From: Mycobacterium sp. MBM
GTDB taxonomy: Bacteria > Actinomycetota > Actinomycetes > Mycobacteriales > Mycobacteriaceae
Length of the DNA: 64,000 nt
Reading direction: 5' to 3'
NCBI GenBank assembly: GCA_021648845.1
Contig: JAKJHY010000027.1
Coordinates: forward strand, 1-64,000
Below are positions 26,133-33,583 of this stretch, piece by piece. Below the pieces are notes generated by a model that was not told the DNA's origin, searched no databases, and worked only from the letters and a program-made list of their open reading frames with translations. A program made the position numbers and the translations under genes. How positions within the stretch are numbered: the first letter of the stretch is position 1; every line of letters starts with the position of its first letter.

Positions 26133-26791
26133 GAACGAGCCTCCTGTTCGTTGCCCCCGGTCGCTGCGCTCTGCCCCGCCGATGCGGGGTAGAGGTTGCG
26201 TTTGGACACGTATTGCACGACCCCGTCGGGCACCAGGTACCAGATGGGCCGGGACTGCTGGGCACGCAACCGGCAGTCACTCGACGAGATGGCCAGAGCG
26301 GGCACCTCCACCAGGGTCAGGGCGTCTTCGGGCAGCTCCTGCATGGCCGCGGCGATGTGCTCGCCGTCGAGCGCGTAGCCAGGCCTGCTCACCCCGACGA
26401 AACGGGCCAGGGAGAACAGCTCCTCCCAGTTCTGCCAGGACAGGATCGAGGCCAGCGCGTCGGCGCCGGTGATGAAATACAGGTCGGTGTCCGGGTTCTG
26501 GGCGGCGAGATCGCGCAGCGTATCGGTGGTGTAGGTGGCCCCGCCCCGGTCGATGTCGACCCTACTGACCGAGAAGCGCGGATTGGCCGCGGTGGCGATC
26601 ACCGTCATCAGGTAGCGATCCTCGGCCGCGGTGACGTGGCGGTCACGCTTCTGCCAGGGCTGCCCGGTCGGCACGAATACGACCTCGTCCAGATCGAACT
26701 GGTCGGCGACCTCGCTGGCGGCGACCAGGTGGCCGTGGTGCACGGGGTCGAACGTCCCACCCATCACTCCCAACCTGCGCCGTGCTGCCAC
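26129..26791 (-). CDS. nadD: nicotinate-nucleotide adenylyltransferase
   Basis: The 220-residue protein has the nucleotidyltransferase motif GVMGGTFDPVHHGHLVAA at residues 8-25 and ALAISSSDCRLR near residue 175, the ISSTxxR phosphate-binding motif. It transfers AMP to nicotinate mononucleotide in NAD synthesis; the last NAD step, nadE, is also in the window at 33584-35647. The start at 26791 is the only good one. Confidence 0.94.
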   Translation of the reverse strand: MAARRRLGVMGGTFDPVHHGHLVAASEVADQFDLDEVVFVPTGQPWQKRDRHVTAAEDRYLMTVIATAANPRFSVSRVDIDRGGATYTTDTLRDLAAQNPDTDLYFITGADALASILSWQNWEELFSLARFVGVSRPGYALDGEHIAAAMQELPEDALTLVEVPALAISSSDCRLRAQQSRPIWYLVPDGVVQYVSKRNLYPASAGQSAATGGNEQEARS

Positions 26792-26843
26792 GAAGAGCCA
26801 GCTTACGGCAGTGTTCCGGGGAGCTCGACGGTGCCGACCGGGT

Positions 26844-28289
26844 TCAGACCGGCAGCAGCGCGTCGATCACCGTGGCGAGCTGCTTGGCCGACCGGCACTC
26901 GTGCATCGGGATCAGATCTGCGTACCGCGGCACGGCGGAGTCACCGCTGCCCCACAGATGCCTGGGCTCGGGATTGAGCCAGTGCGCATGCCTGCTGGCG
27001 TTCACCATTCTGGTGAGCAGCTCGGTCTCGGGGTTGCGATAGTTGTTGCGGGCATCACCGAGGATCAGCAGCGAGGAGCGCGGAGACAAGACATTGGGGA
27101 AGTTCTGCGCGAAGGACACGAACGCATGCCCGTAGTCGGAATGACCGTCGCGGGTGTACACACCGGCCTCGCGGGTGATGCGCTGCACTGCCACGGCGAG
27201 GTCGGCCTCCGGGCCGAACATGTGGGACACCTCGTCGGTGGTGTCGATGAAGGCGAAGACGCGGACCCGGGAGAACTGCTGGCGCAGCGCGGACACCAGC
27301 ATCAGAGTGAAGTGGCTGAACCCGGCCACCGAGCCGGAGACGTCACAGAGCACCACCAGCTCCGGTCGCGCCGGGTGCGGCTTCTTGAGCACGACGTCGA
27401 TCGGCACCCCACCGGTGGACATCGACTTGCGCAGCGTCTTGCGCAAGTCGATCTGGCCGGCGCGCGAGCGCCGACGCTTGGCGGCCAGCCGGGTCGCCAG
27501 GGTCCTGGCCAGCGGCTGCACGGTCTTTCGCATCTGACGCAGCTGTTCGCCGGAAGCACGCAGGAACTCCACGTTCTCGGCCAACTGCGGAATCCCGTAC
27601 ATCTGCACGTGATCGCGGCCCAGCTGTTCGGCGGTGCGCCGCTTGGTCTCGGCCTCCACCATCCGACGCAGCTGCGAAACCCGCTGCGCCGCCATCGCTT
27701 TGGCGATCTCCTCTTGGGTCGGCGTGGGCTCTTCGCCGTAGGGTGCGAGCAGGCCGGCCAGCAGACGCCCCTCCAGTTCGTCGAGCGCCATCGCCTTGAG
27801 TGCCTGATACGAGGAGTAGGACGGGCCGCGGCTGGAGTTGTACCGGCCGTAGGCCTCCACGATCCGGGCGATCATGGTCGCGAGCCGATCGTCGAGGTTC
27901 TCCAGATCACCGTCGGGCCCGAGCATGTCGACCAACGCGGCACGCATTGCCTCGATGTCCTCGGGTGCCATGGCGTCCGGGCCGGCCTCGGCGTCCTCAT
28001 CGTCGGCAAGGGCGGTGCGCGCTCCGTATGCGGCCGGCCACCACAGGTCGAACATCGCGTCGTAGGTGTCGCGGTGCTCGGCACGCCGCAGCACCGCGCA
28101 GGCCAGGCCCTCGCGCAGGGCCTGCCGGTCGCCCAGTCCGAGCACCGTCATCACCCGGCCGGCGTCCACCGTCTCCGACGGTCCCACCGCGATGCCCACG
28201 CCGCGCAGCGCCTCCACGAATTCGACCAGGTGCCCGGGAATCCCGTTGGGCGCCAGCGGCTGCGGCGGGCGGGTGCGGCGCGACACCAT
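26844..28289 (-). CDS. VWA-domain (CoxE-like) protein paired with MoxR ATPase
   Basis: The 481-residue protein has a helical N-terminal half and a C-terminal von Willebrand A domain: ELVVLCDVSGSVAGFSHFT is the DxSxS metal-ion site, with the matching Thr and Asp in FIDTTDEVS and LLILGDARNN. It is of the CoxE-like type that partners with MoxR AAA+ ATPases in metal-centre or complex maturation. ATG 28289 overlaps the MoxR stop by one base (TGATG). The homologue in M. tuberculosis is Rv2425c. Client proteins are unknown. Confidence 0.87.
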   Translation of the reverse strand: MVSRRTRPPQPLAPNGIPGHLVEFVEALRGVGIAVGPSETVDAGRVMTVLGLGDRQALREGLACAVLRRAEHRDTYDAMFDLWWPAAYGARTALADDEDAEAGPDAMAPEDIEAMRAALVDMLGPDGDLENLDDRLATMIARIVEAYGRYNSSRGPSYSSYQALKAMALDELEGRLLAGLLAPYGEEPTPTQEEIAKAMAAQRVSQLRRMVEAETKRRTAEQLGRDHVQMYGIPQLAENVEFLRASGEQLRQMRKTVQPLARTLATRLAAKRRRSRAGQIDLRKTLRKSMSTGGVPIDVVLKKPHPARPELVVLCDVSGSVAGFSHFTLMLVSALRQQFSRVRVFAFIDTTDEVSHMFGPEADLAVAVQRITREAGVYTRDGHSDYGHAFVSFAQNFPNVLSPRSSLLILGDARNNYRNPETELLTRMVNASRHAHWLNPEPRHLWGSGDSAVPRYADLIPMHECRSAKQLATVIDALLPV

Positions 28290-29173
28290 CAGTTCAACCT
28301 GAGCTCGCCGGCCGCCTTGACCTGATCGGACTGGTGTTTGAGCACCACGCCGAGCGTCGCCGCGATCAGTTCGTCGTCGATGGTGTCCATGCCGAGGGCC
28401 AATACGGTGCGCCCCCAGTCGATGGTCTCGGCCACCGACGGCACCTTTTTGAGCTGCATTCCGCGCAGCACCCCGATGATGCGCACCAGCTCCGCGGCGA
28501 TCCGCTCGGGCAGTTCGGGCACCCGGGACAACAAGATGCGTCGCTCCAGGTCGGGGTCGGGGAAGTCGATGTGCAGGAAAAGGCATCGCCGTTTGAGCGC
28601 CTCGGACAGCTCACGGGTGGCATTGGAGGTCAGCAGCACGAACGGCGCGCGTTCGGCCTTGATGGTGCCGAGTTCGGGCACCGTCACCGCGAAATCGGAG
28701 AGCACCTCCAGCAGCAGGCCCTCGATCTCGATATCGGCCTTGTCGGTTTCGTCGATGAGTAGCACGGTCGGGTCGGTGCGCCGGATGGCGGTCAGCAGCG
28801 GACGGCTCAGCAGGAACTCCTCGCTGAACACATCGGTCTTGGTCTGATCCCAGTCACCGGTCCCGGCGGTGCCGGCCTGGATCCGCAGGATCTGCTTGGC
28901 GTGGTTCCACTCGTAGAGCGCGCGTGCCTCGTCGACGCCTTCATAGCACTGCAGGCGCACCAGTTCCGATCCGGTGGTCTGGGCAACCGCACGGGCCAGT
29001 TCGGTCTTGCCGACGCCGGCGGGGCCTTCGACCAGCAGCGGCTTGCCGAGCCTGTCGGCGAGGAAAACGGCAGTGGCCGTGGCCTTGTCGGTCAGATAAC
29101 CGGTTTCGGCGAGCCGCTCGGCGACGTCGTCGATATCGGTGAACAGCGGGGCCGGGCGGGCGGGGACGGTCAC
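28289..29173 (-). CDS. MoxR-family AAA+ ATPase
   Basis: The 294-residue protein has Walker A LLVEGPAGVGKTELARA, Walker B VLLIDETDKAD, sensor 1 LLTSNATREL and an arginine-finger region LKRRCLFLHIDFP, the layout of MoxR ATPases. The GTG at 29173 is used because the ATG at 29236 would overlap the proA stop by 40 bases. It is co-translated with the VWA gene downstream. MoxR/VWA pairs act as chaperones that remodel or load cofactors into enzymes. Confidence 0.9.
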   Translation of the reverse strand: MTVPARPAPLFTDIDDVAERLAETGYLTDKATATAVFLADRLGKPLLVEGPAGVGKTELARAVAQTTGSELVRLQCYEGVDEARALYEWNHAKQILRIQAGTAGTGDWDQTKTDVFSEEFLLSRPLLTAIRRTDPTVLLIDETDKADIEIEGLLLEVLSDFAVTVPELGTIKAERAPFVLLTSNATRELSEALKRRCLFLHIDFPDPDLERRILLSRVPELPERIAAELVRIIGVLRGMQLKKVPSVAETIDWGRTVLALGMDTIDDELIAATLGVVLKHQSDQVKAAGELRLN

Positions 29174-29196
29174 AAGGTTCTCTTTTCGCTGCGCGG

Positions 29197-30444
29197 TCAG
29201 GCGGGACGGGTCTGGCCGTCGCCCCATACGATCCATTTGGTGGAGGTCAGTTCGGGCAACCCCATCGGGCCCCGGGCGTGCAGTTTCTGGGTGGAGATGC
29301 CGATCTCGGCACCGAAGCCGAACTGCTCCCCGTCGGTGAAGGCGGTCGAAGCGTTCACCATCACCGCGGCGGCGTCGACCTGTTCGGTGAACCGTTGTGC
29401 GGCCGCGAGTTCGGTGGTGACGATGGCCTCGGTGTGGCCGGTGCCGTATTCGTTGATGTGTGCGATGGCGCTGTCGACCCCGTCGACGACCTGCACGGCG
29501 ATGTCCATGGACAGGAACTCGGCGCGCAGCTCCTCGTCGGTGGGATCGAGGTGGACGGTGACCCCGGCGCCCTGCAGTGCGTTGAGCAGCCGCGGCAAGG
29601 CGGTCTCGGCCGCCGACCGGTCCACCAGCAGGGTCTCGGCGGCGTTGCAGACGCTGGGTCGGCGGGTCTTGGCGTTCAGCAGGATGCGCTCCGCCACGTC
29701 GAGATCGGCCGAGGCATGCACGAAGACGTGGCAGTTGCCGACGCCGGTTTCGATGGTCGGGACGGTGGCGTCGCGCACCACCGCGTCGATCAGCCCGGCC
29801 CCGCCGCGCGGGATCACGACGTCGACGAGTCCGCGGGCCTGGATCAGGTGGGTGACGCTGGCGCGGTCTGCGCTGGGCAGCAGTTGCACGGCATCGGCGG
29901 GCAGGCCCTCGGCGACCAGCGCCTCACGCAAGGCCCGCACCAGGGCCGCGTTCGAGCGTGCCGCCGAGGAACTACCGCGCAGCAGCACGGCGTTACCCGA
30001 TTTCAGGGTGAGGCCGAAGGCGTCGACGGTGACGTTGGGGCGGCCCTCGTAGACGATGCCGACCACACCGAGCGGCACCCGCTGCTGGCGCAGCTCCAGT
30101 CCGTTGGGCAGGGTGCTGCCGCGCAGCACCTCACCCACCGGGTCGGGCAGCCCGGCCACCTGGCGCAGCCCGGCGGCGATGCCGTCGATGCGTTGCGGGT
30201 TCAGGGCCAACCGGTCCAGCATCGCCTCGGCGGTGCCGGCGGCGCGCGCGGCGTCCAGATCCTCGCCGTTGGCGGCCAGGATGTCGTGGGCGTGCGCCAG
30301 CACCGCGTCGGCGGCGGCATGCAGCGCGCGATTCTTGTCGACGGTGCTCAGCGTGACCAGCGCGCGGGATGCGGCGCGGGCGGCGGCCGCGGCGTCGTGG
30401 ACCTGCCGACGCAGATCCGGGGAAGCAGGTGCTTGCACACTCAT
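29197..30444 (-). CDS. proA: gamma-glutamyl phosphate reductase
   Basis: The 415-residue enzyme has the catalytic cysteine in KTRRPSVCNAAETLLV, the NADP-binding region VPLGVVGIVYEGRPNVTVDA and ALKSGNA-like LTLKSGNAVLLRGSS. It reduces glutamyl-5-phosphate to the semialdehyde for proline synthesis. Its partner proB is in the window at 41618-42730, separated by an accessory segment, as in M. tuberculosis where the two are also apart. It is divergent from the ribokinase-like gene. Confidence 0.95.
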   Translation of the reverse strand: MSVQAPASPDLRRQVHDAAAAARAASRALVTLSTVDKNRALHAAADAVLAHAHDILAANGEDLDAARAAGTAEAMLDRLALNPQRIDGIAAGLRQVAGLPDPVGEVLRGSTLPNGLELRQQRVPLGVVGIVYEGRPNVTVDAFGLTLKSGNAVLLRGSSSAARSNAALVRALREALVAEGLPADAVQLLPSADRASVTHLIQARGLVDVVIPRGGAGLIDAVVRDATVPTIETGVGNCHVFVHASADLDVAERILLNAKTRRPSVCNAAETLLVDRSAAETALPRLLNALQGAGVTVHLDPTDEELRAEFLSMDIAVQVVDGVDSAIAHINEYGTGHTEAIVTTELAAAQRFTEQVDAAAVMVNASTAFTDGEQFGFGAEIGISTQKLHARGPMGLPELTSTKWIVWGDGQTRPA

Positions 30445-30500
30445 TAAGCCAGGGTATCGGGCATCCCCGGGTCCAGCCCGGTGGGGTCCCGGGTGGTCAC

Positions 30501-30583
30501 CCCAGGGACGAGATCGAACACAGGGTTGCGATTTCCCCCTGAACGGCCGGCCCCACGACCCTCAACTCGATCTCGCCCCTGGG
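30501..30583. repeat. long imperfect inverted repeat upstream of rbsK
   Basis: CCCAGGGACGAGATCGA (30501-30517) pairs with TCGATCTCGCCCCTGGG (30567-30583) over 17 positions with one mismatch. Inside it, AGGGTTG (30522-30528) pairs with CGACCCT (30556-30562) with one G-T pair. Each half is a degraded inverted copy of the other over about 30 bases. It lies between divergent proA and rbsK, ending 26 bases before the rbsK start. It has no coding content. It may be an interspersed palindromic element or a structured element acting on rbsK. Confidence 0.6.
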
Positions 30584-30597
30584 ACGCCGACGGTGAC

Positions 30598-30603
30598 TAC
30601 GGT
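30598..30603 (+). promoter_or_regulatory. -10 box of a probable leaderless promoter
   Basis: TACGGT ends 6 bases before the GTG at 30610. Confidence 0.4.
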
Positions 30604-30609
30604 GGCCCC

Positions 30610-31461
30610 GTGGCGCGCGTATGTGTGGTGGGCAGCGTGAACATGGACCTGGTGTTCGCCGTGGAGTCCTTACCCCCGCCGGGCGCCACGGTGTTGGCCT
30701 CGTCGATGACCCGGACCCCGGGAGGCAAGGGCGGAAACCAGGCCATCGCGGCGTCCCGGGCCGGCGCCGATGTGGTGCTGGTGGCCGCGGTCGGCGAAGA
30801 CGACGCAGCAACGGCACTGCGGGCGCATCTGGTGGCCAACAATGTCGATGTCGGCGGGGTCATCGCGCTTCCGGTGCCCAGTGGCACCGCGAGCATCCTG
30901 GTGGACGCGCAGGCCGAGAACGTGATCGTGGTGGCACCGGGGGCCAACGGCCATCTCAGCCTCGGCTCGCCCCGTCTGCGCGAGCTCATCGCCCGCGCCG
31001 ATGTGCTGCTCATGCAGTTGGAGATCCCCACCGAGACCGCGCTGGCCGCGGCCCGCATCGCCCGCGACGCCGGTGCCACCGTCATGCTCAACGCCTCCCC
31101 CGCCGGCGCCGATGCGGCCGCTTTGGCGCGGCTGGCCGAGCTGTCCGATGTCGTCATCGTCAACGAATCCGAGGCGCAGCGCTGGACGTGGCCGGTGCCG
31201 CACCTGGTCATCACCCTCGGCGCCGAGGGGGCCGTGCACCGCAGCGCCGGTGCCGACACCCGGGTGCCGGCGCCGGCGGTCGAGGCGGTGGACACCACCG
31301 GTGCCGGAGATGTCTTCGCGGGCGTACTTGCCGCGGGCTGGGTCAGCGACCCCGGGCACGCACTGCGCCGCGCGTGCGCGGCGGGTGCGCTGGCCACGCT
31401 GGTGCCCGGTGCCGGCGACTGCGCACCCGACGATGAGGCGATCGAGGACGCGCGCGGCTGA
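30610..31461 (+). CDS. rbsK: PfkB-family sugar kinase, ribokinase-like
   Basis: The 283-residue protein has the two PfkB signatures: GGKGGNQAIAASRAGADVVLV with GDD-like VGEDDA near residues 38-62, and DTTGAGDVFAGVLAAG near residue 228, which contains the catalytic Asp of the GAGD motif. NxDL at the start (GSVNMDLVF) is typical of ribokinases. GTG 30610 gives the usual RVCVVGSVNMD start. The position matches Rv2436 (rbsK). The sugar specificity is inferred from the family. Confidence 0.83.
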   Translation: MARVCVVGSVNMDLVFAVESLPPPGATVLASSMTRTPGGKGGNQAIAASRAGADVVLVAAVGEDDAATALRAHLVANNVDVGGVIALPVPSGTASILVDAQAENVIVVAPGANGHLSLGSPRLRELIARADVLLMQLEIPTETALAAARIARDAGATVMLNASPAGADAAALARLAELSDVVIVNESEAQRWTWPVPHLVITLGAEGAVHRSAGADTRVPAPAVEAVDTTGAGDVFAGVLAAGWVSDPGHALRRACAAGALATLVPGAGDCAPDDEAIEDARG

Positions 31462-31470
31462 GGCGGCACT

Positions 31471-31491
31471 CAACTGGAATGCCAACAGTTG
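31471..31491. promoter_or_regulatory. inverted repeat over the -35 region of the hydratase gene
   Basis: CAACTG (31471-31476) and CAGTTG (31486-31491) are perfect complements 9 bases apart. They cover the expected -35 position of the promoter whose -10 box is at 31496. Confidence 0.4.
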
Positions 31492-31495
31492 CCGT

Positions 31496-31501
31496 TATAG
31501 T
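31496..31501 (+). promoter_or_regulatory. -10 box of a probable leaderless promoter
   Basis: TATAGT, a near-consensus -10 hexamer, ends 8 bases before the ATG at 31510 and no ribosome binding site is visible. Confidence 0.5.
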
Positions 31502-31509
31502 CGGCTGCC

Positions 31510-32322
31510 ATGACGGCGCGACCGCCCGAGGGCGATTGGCTCGGTACCCCATACCTGGCATTCGAGCGCCAGGGTCCCTTCGCGGTGGTGCGCCTGGACC
31601 GGCCCGCGGCGCGCAACGCGCTGACACCGGCAATGTACTTCGGTATCCGCTACGCGGTCAGTCGGGTCGAGAACGATCCCGATCTGGCGGGCCTGCTGAT
31701 CACCGGCACCGGCGACGTGTTCGCTCCCGGTGGGGACTTGGGCGGTGGTGACGGCTCCGATGACTGGATGACATGGGGCGCCGCGTTGTCGACGGATGTG
31801 ACGCCCTTCGACGCGTTGCGTCAGTCGGTGAAGCCGGTGGTGTCCGCGGTCAACGGTCTGGCCCAGGGTGGCGGCCTGCAGATCGCGCTGTGCAGCGATA
31901 TGGCCGTGGTCAGTGAGCGGGCGACCTTCCGGGTGCCCGAGCTGTTCCGCGGGATCGCCGACACCTATTACAGCCAGATGCTCGCCCGTCTGGTCGGCGT
32001 GGTCCGCACCCGCGATCTGATGTTCACGGGCCGGGTGCTCACCGCCGCGGAGGCGCTGGAGTGGGGCCTGGTGGCCAGGGTGGTGGCTCATGACGAGCTG
32101 CTCGCCGAGGCGAAAGAGGTACTGGCCCAAGTCTGCCGGACCGCGCCGGGCGCGCGGTCGGTGGTCAAGTCGAGCCTGGACAACTATCTGGGGCTGTTCG
32201 ACCGCATCGGCATGAAGGCCAGCTACGGCGCCCCGGAGGCGCGGCAGGGTTTCCTGGCGTTCAAGGAGCGCCGCTCACCGGACTGGGTGCACCCCGACCT
32301 GCGCCTCGACGGCCGGCTCTGA
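31510..32322 (+). CDS. enoyl-CoA hydratase/isomerase-family protein
   Basis: The 270-residue protein has the crotonase fold: VVRLDRPAARNALTPAM, the oxyanion-hole segments FAPGGDLGGGD and VNGLAQGGGLQIALCSDM, and RVPELFRGIADTYYSQMLARL. One acidic residue (Glu in VPEL) is present at the first catalytic position; the second catalytic glutamate of classic hydratases is replaced by ADTYY, so isomerase or another crotonase chemistry is possible. It has its own promoter and an operator-like repeat. The CoA substrate is unknown. Confidence 0.82.
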   Translation: MTARPPEGDWLGTPYLAFERQGPFAVVRLDRPAARNALTPAMYFGIRYAVSRVENDPDLAGLLITGTGDVFAPGGDLGGGDGSDDWMTWGAALSTDVTPFDALRQSVKPVVSAVNGLAQGGGLQIALCSDMAVVSERATFRVPELFRGIADTYYSQMLARLVGVVRTRDLMFTGRVLTAAEALEWGLVARVVAHDELLAEAKEVLAQVCRTAPGARSVVKSSLDNYLGLFDRIGMKASYGAPEARQGFLAFKERRSPDWVHPDLRLDGRL

Positions 32323-32406
32323 ACCTGCTCGCCGTCCGCCGAACGTATCAAGATCAGCACATTCGACCGACACGTCGACGCCCGCCACCTAGGATCTGAT
32401 CTTGAA

Positions 32407-33576
32407 ATGAACGACCACAAACAGACAGTGCTGTCGCGGGGACTCTTCATCGTCGCCGCAGCAGTGGCTGTTCTCTATCTCCCGTTGGCCATGAACTACA
32501 CCTGGCCGCTCTTCCACCCCGAGGCGACCAGCTGGCAGGACGGGGTCAACACGGCTGTCAACGGCCCCGGCTATGCCCTGGCCGAGGGGTCGGTGCAGTC
32601 GGTGCGGCAGGACGCCTACGCCGAGCATCGGGTGGTGTTGCTGGTGCACACGACGTTGGGCGCATTGGCGTTGACGCTGGCCCTGTTTCAGTTTTCGTCC
32701 CGGCTCCGGCAGCGGCGGCCTGCGGTCCATCGCTGGACCGGCCGGGCCTACCTCGCACTGATGTCGGTCAGCATGCTGACCGCCCTGATATTCCTGTACG
32801 CGACCCCGCCGGCAGAGCACTTCATCGGCCCCGCATTCGAGACTCAGCTGCGCGCCCTGGCCGTGGGCACGCTCGCCAGCGCGTGGTATGCCGTGTATGC
32901 GATTGGCAAGCGCGATGTGATCAGCCACCGGGCCTGGATGACCTACAGCATCGCCTTCATGCTGACCGCGCCGCTGCTGCGGTTCATCTGGATCGGCATC
33001 CAGCCGGTGATCCCGCAGCACGATCTGCTGACCAATATCGGCGTGGGCTCGCTGATCCTCGGTGTCGCCGCGCCCGGCGGCGCGGCGCTGGCGTTCATGC
33101 TCGCCCAGCAGACCCCGCCCGATGCTGCGACCACACCGGTGGCGGCATGGCGGTATGGCGCCGCGGGGGCGATCGCGCTGCTCGGCTCGCTGGCGTACAC
33201 CGGTTTGACACTGCGGTTGCCCGAACCGATACCGCACACCTTGGTCGCGTTCCACCTGGTACCGCTGTGGATCGCGATCGCGCTCACCACACTTGGCGTT
33301 GTCCGTGCTCGCAGGCGGGGCGCCACGGCGCGGGAGCGGCAATGGCGATGGCTGTTGTGGGGGTTTGCCGCGGCACCGGTATCGGCCGCCCTGTTCTCGA
33401 TGATCGTGCCACCGGCATTCACCGCTGCCGACGCGATCATCGCCGGTGGCATGGACGGTGCGGGCATCCCGATCACGATCTGTTTCGCGCTCGTGGTCCG
33501 CGCCGCCGCCCGGGCACACGCCGACGCTCCCGACCCGCCTCGCGTGGCTACGGCCGAGACACCGACAGCCGCATGA
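32407..33576 (+). CDS. DUF2306 multi-pass membrane protein
   Basis: The 389-residue protein has about ten hydrophobic segments. The first half has the DUF2306 pattern HTTLGALALTLALFQF followed by a basic RLRQRRPAVHRWTGRAYL loop and RDVISHRAWMTYSIAFML, with conserved His residues in helices that may bind heme or another metal. The second half is a separate set of membrane helices. No function is known for the family. The ATG at 32407 follows a second ATG-like region at the lepA-like spacing; no ribosome binding site is obvious. It converges with nadE. Confidence 0.75.
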   Translation: MNDHKQTVLSRGLFIVAAAVAVLYLPLAMNYTWPLFHPEATSWQDGVNTAVNGPGYALAEGSVQSVRQDAYAEHRVVLLVHTTLGALALTLALFQFSSRLRQRRPAVHRWTGRAYLALMSVSMLTALIFLYATPPAEHFIGPAFETQLRALAVGTLASAWYAVYAIGKRDVISHRAWMTYSIAFMLTAPLLRFIWIGIQPVIPQHDLLTNIGVGSLILGVAAPGGAALAFMLAQQTPPDAATTPVAAWRYGAAGAIALLGSLAYTGLTLRLPEPIPHTLVAFHLVPLWIAIALTTLGVVRARRRGATARERQWRWLLWGFAAAPVSAALFSMIVPPAFTAADAIIAGGMDGAGIPITICFALVVRAAARAHADAPDPPRVATAETPTAA

Positions 33577-33583
33577 GCTTTGG

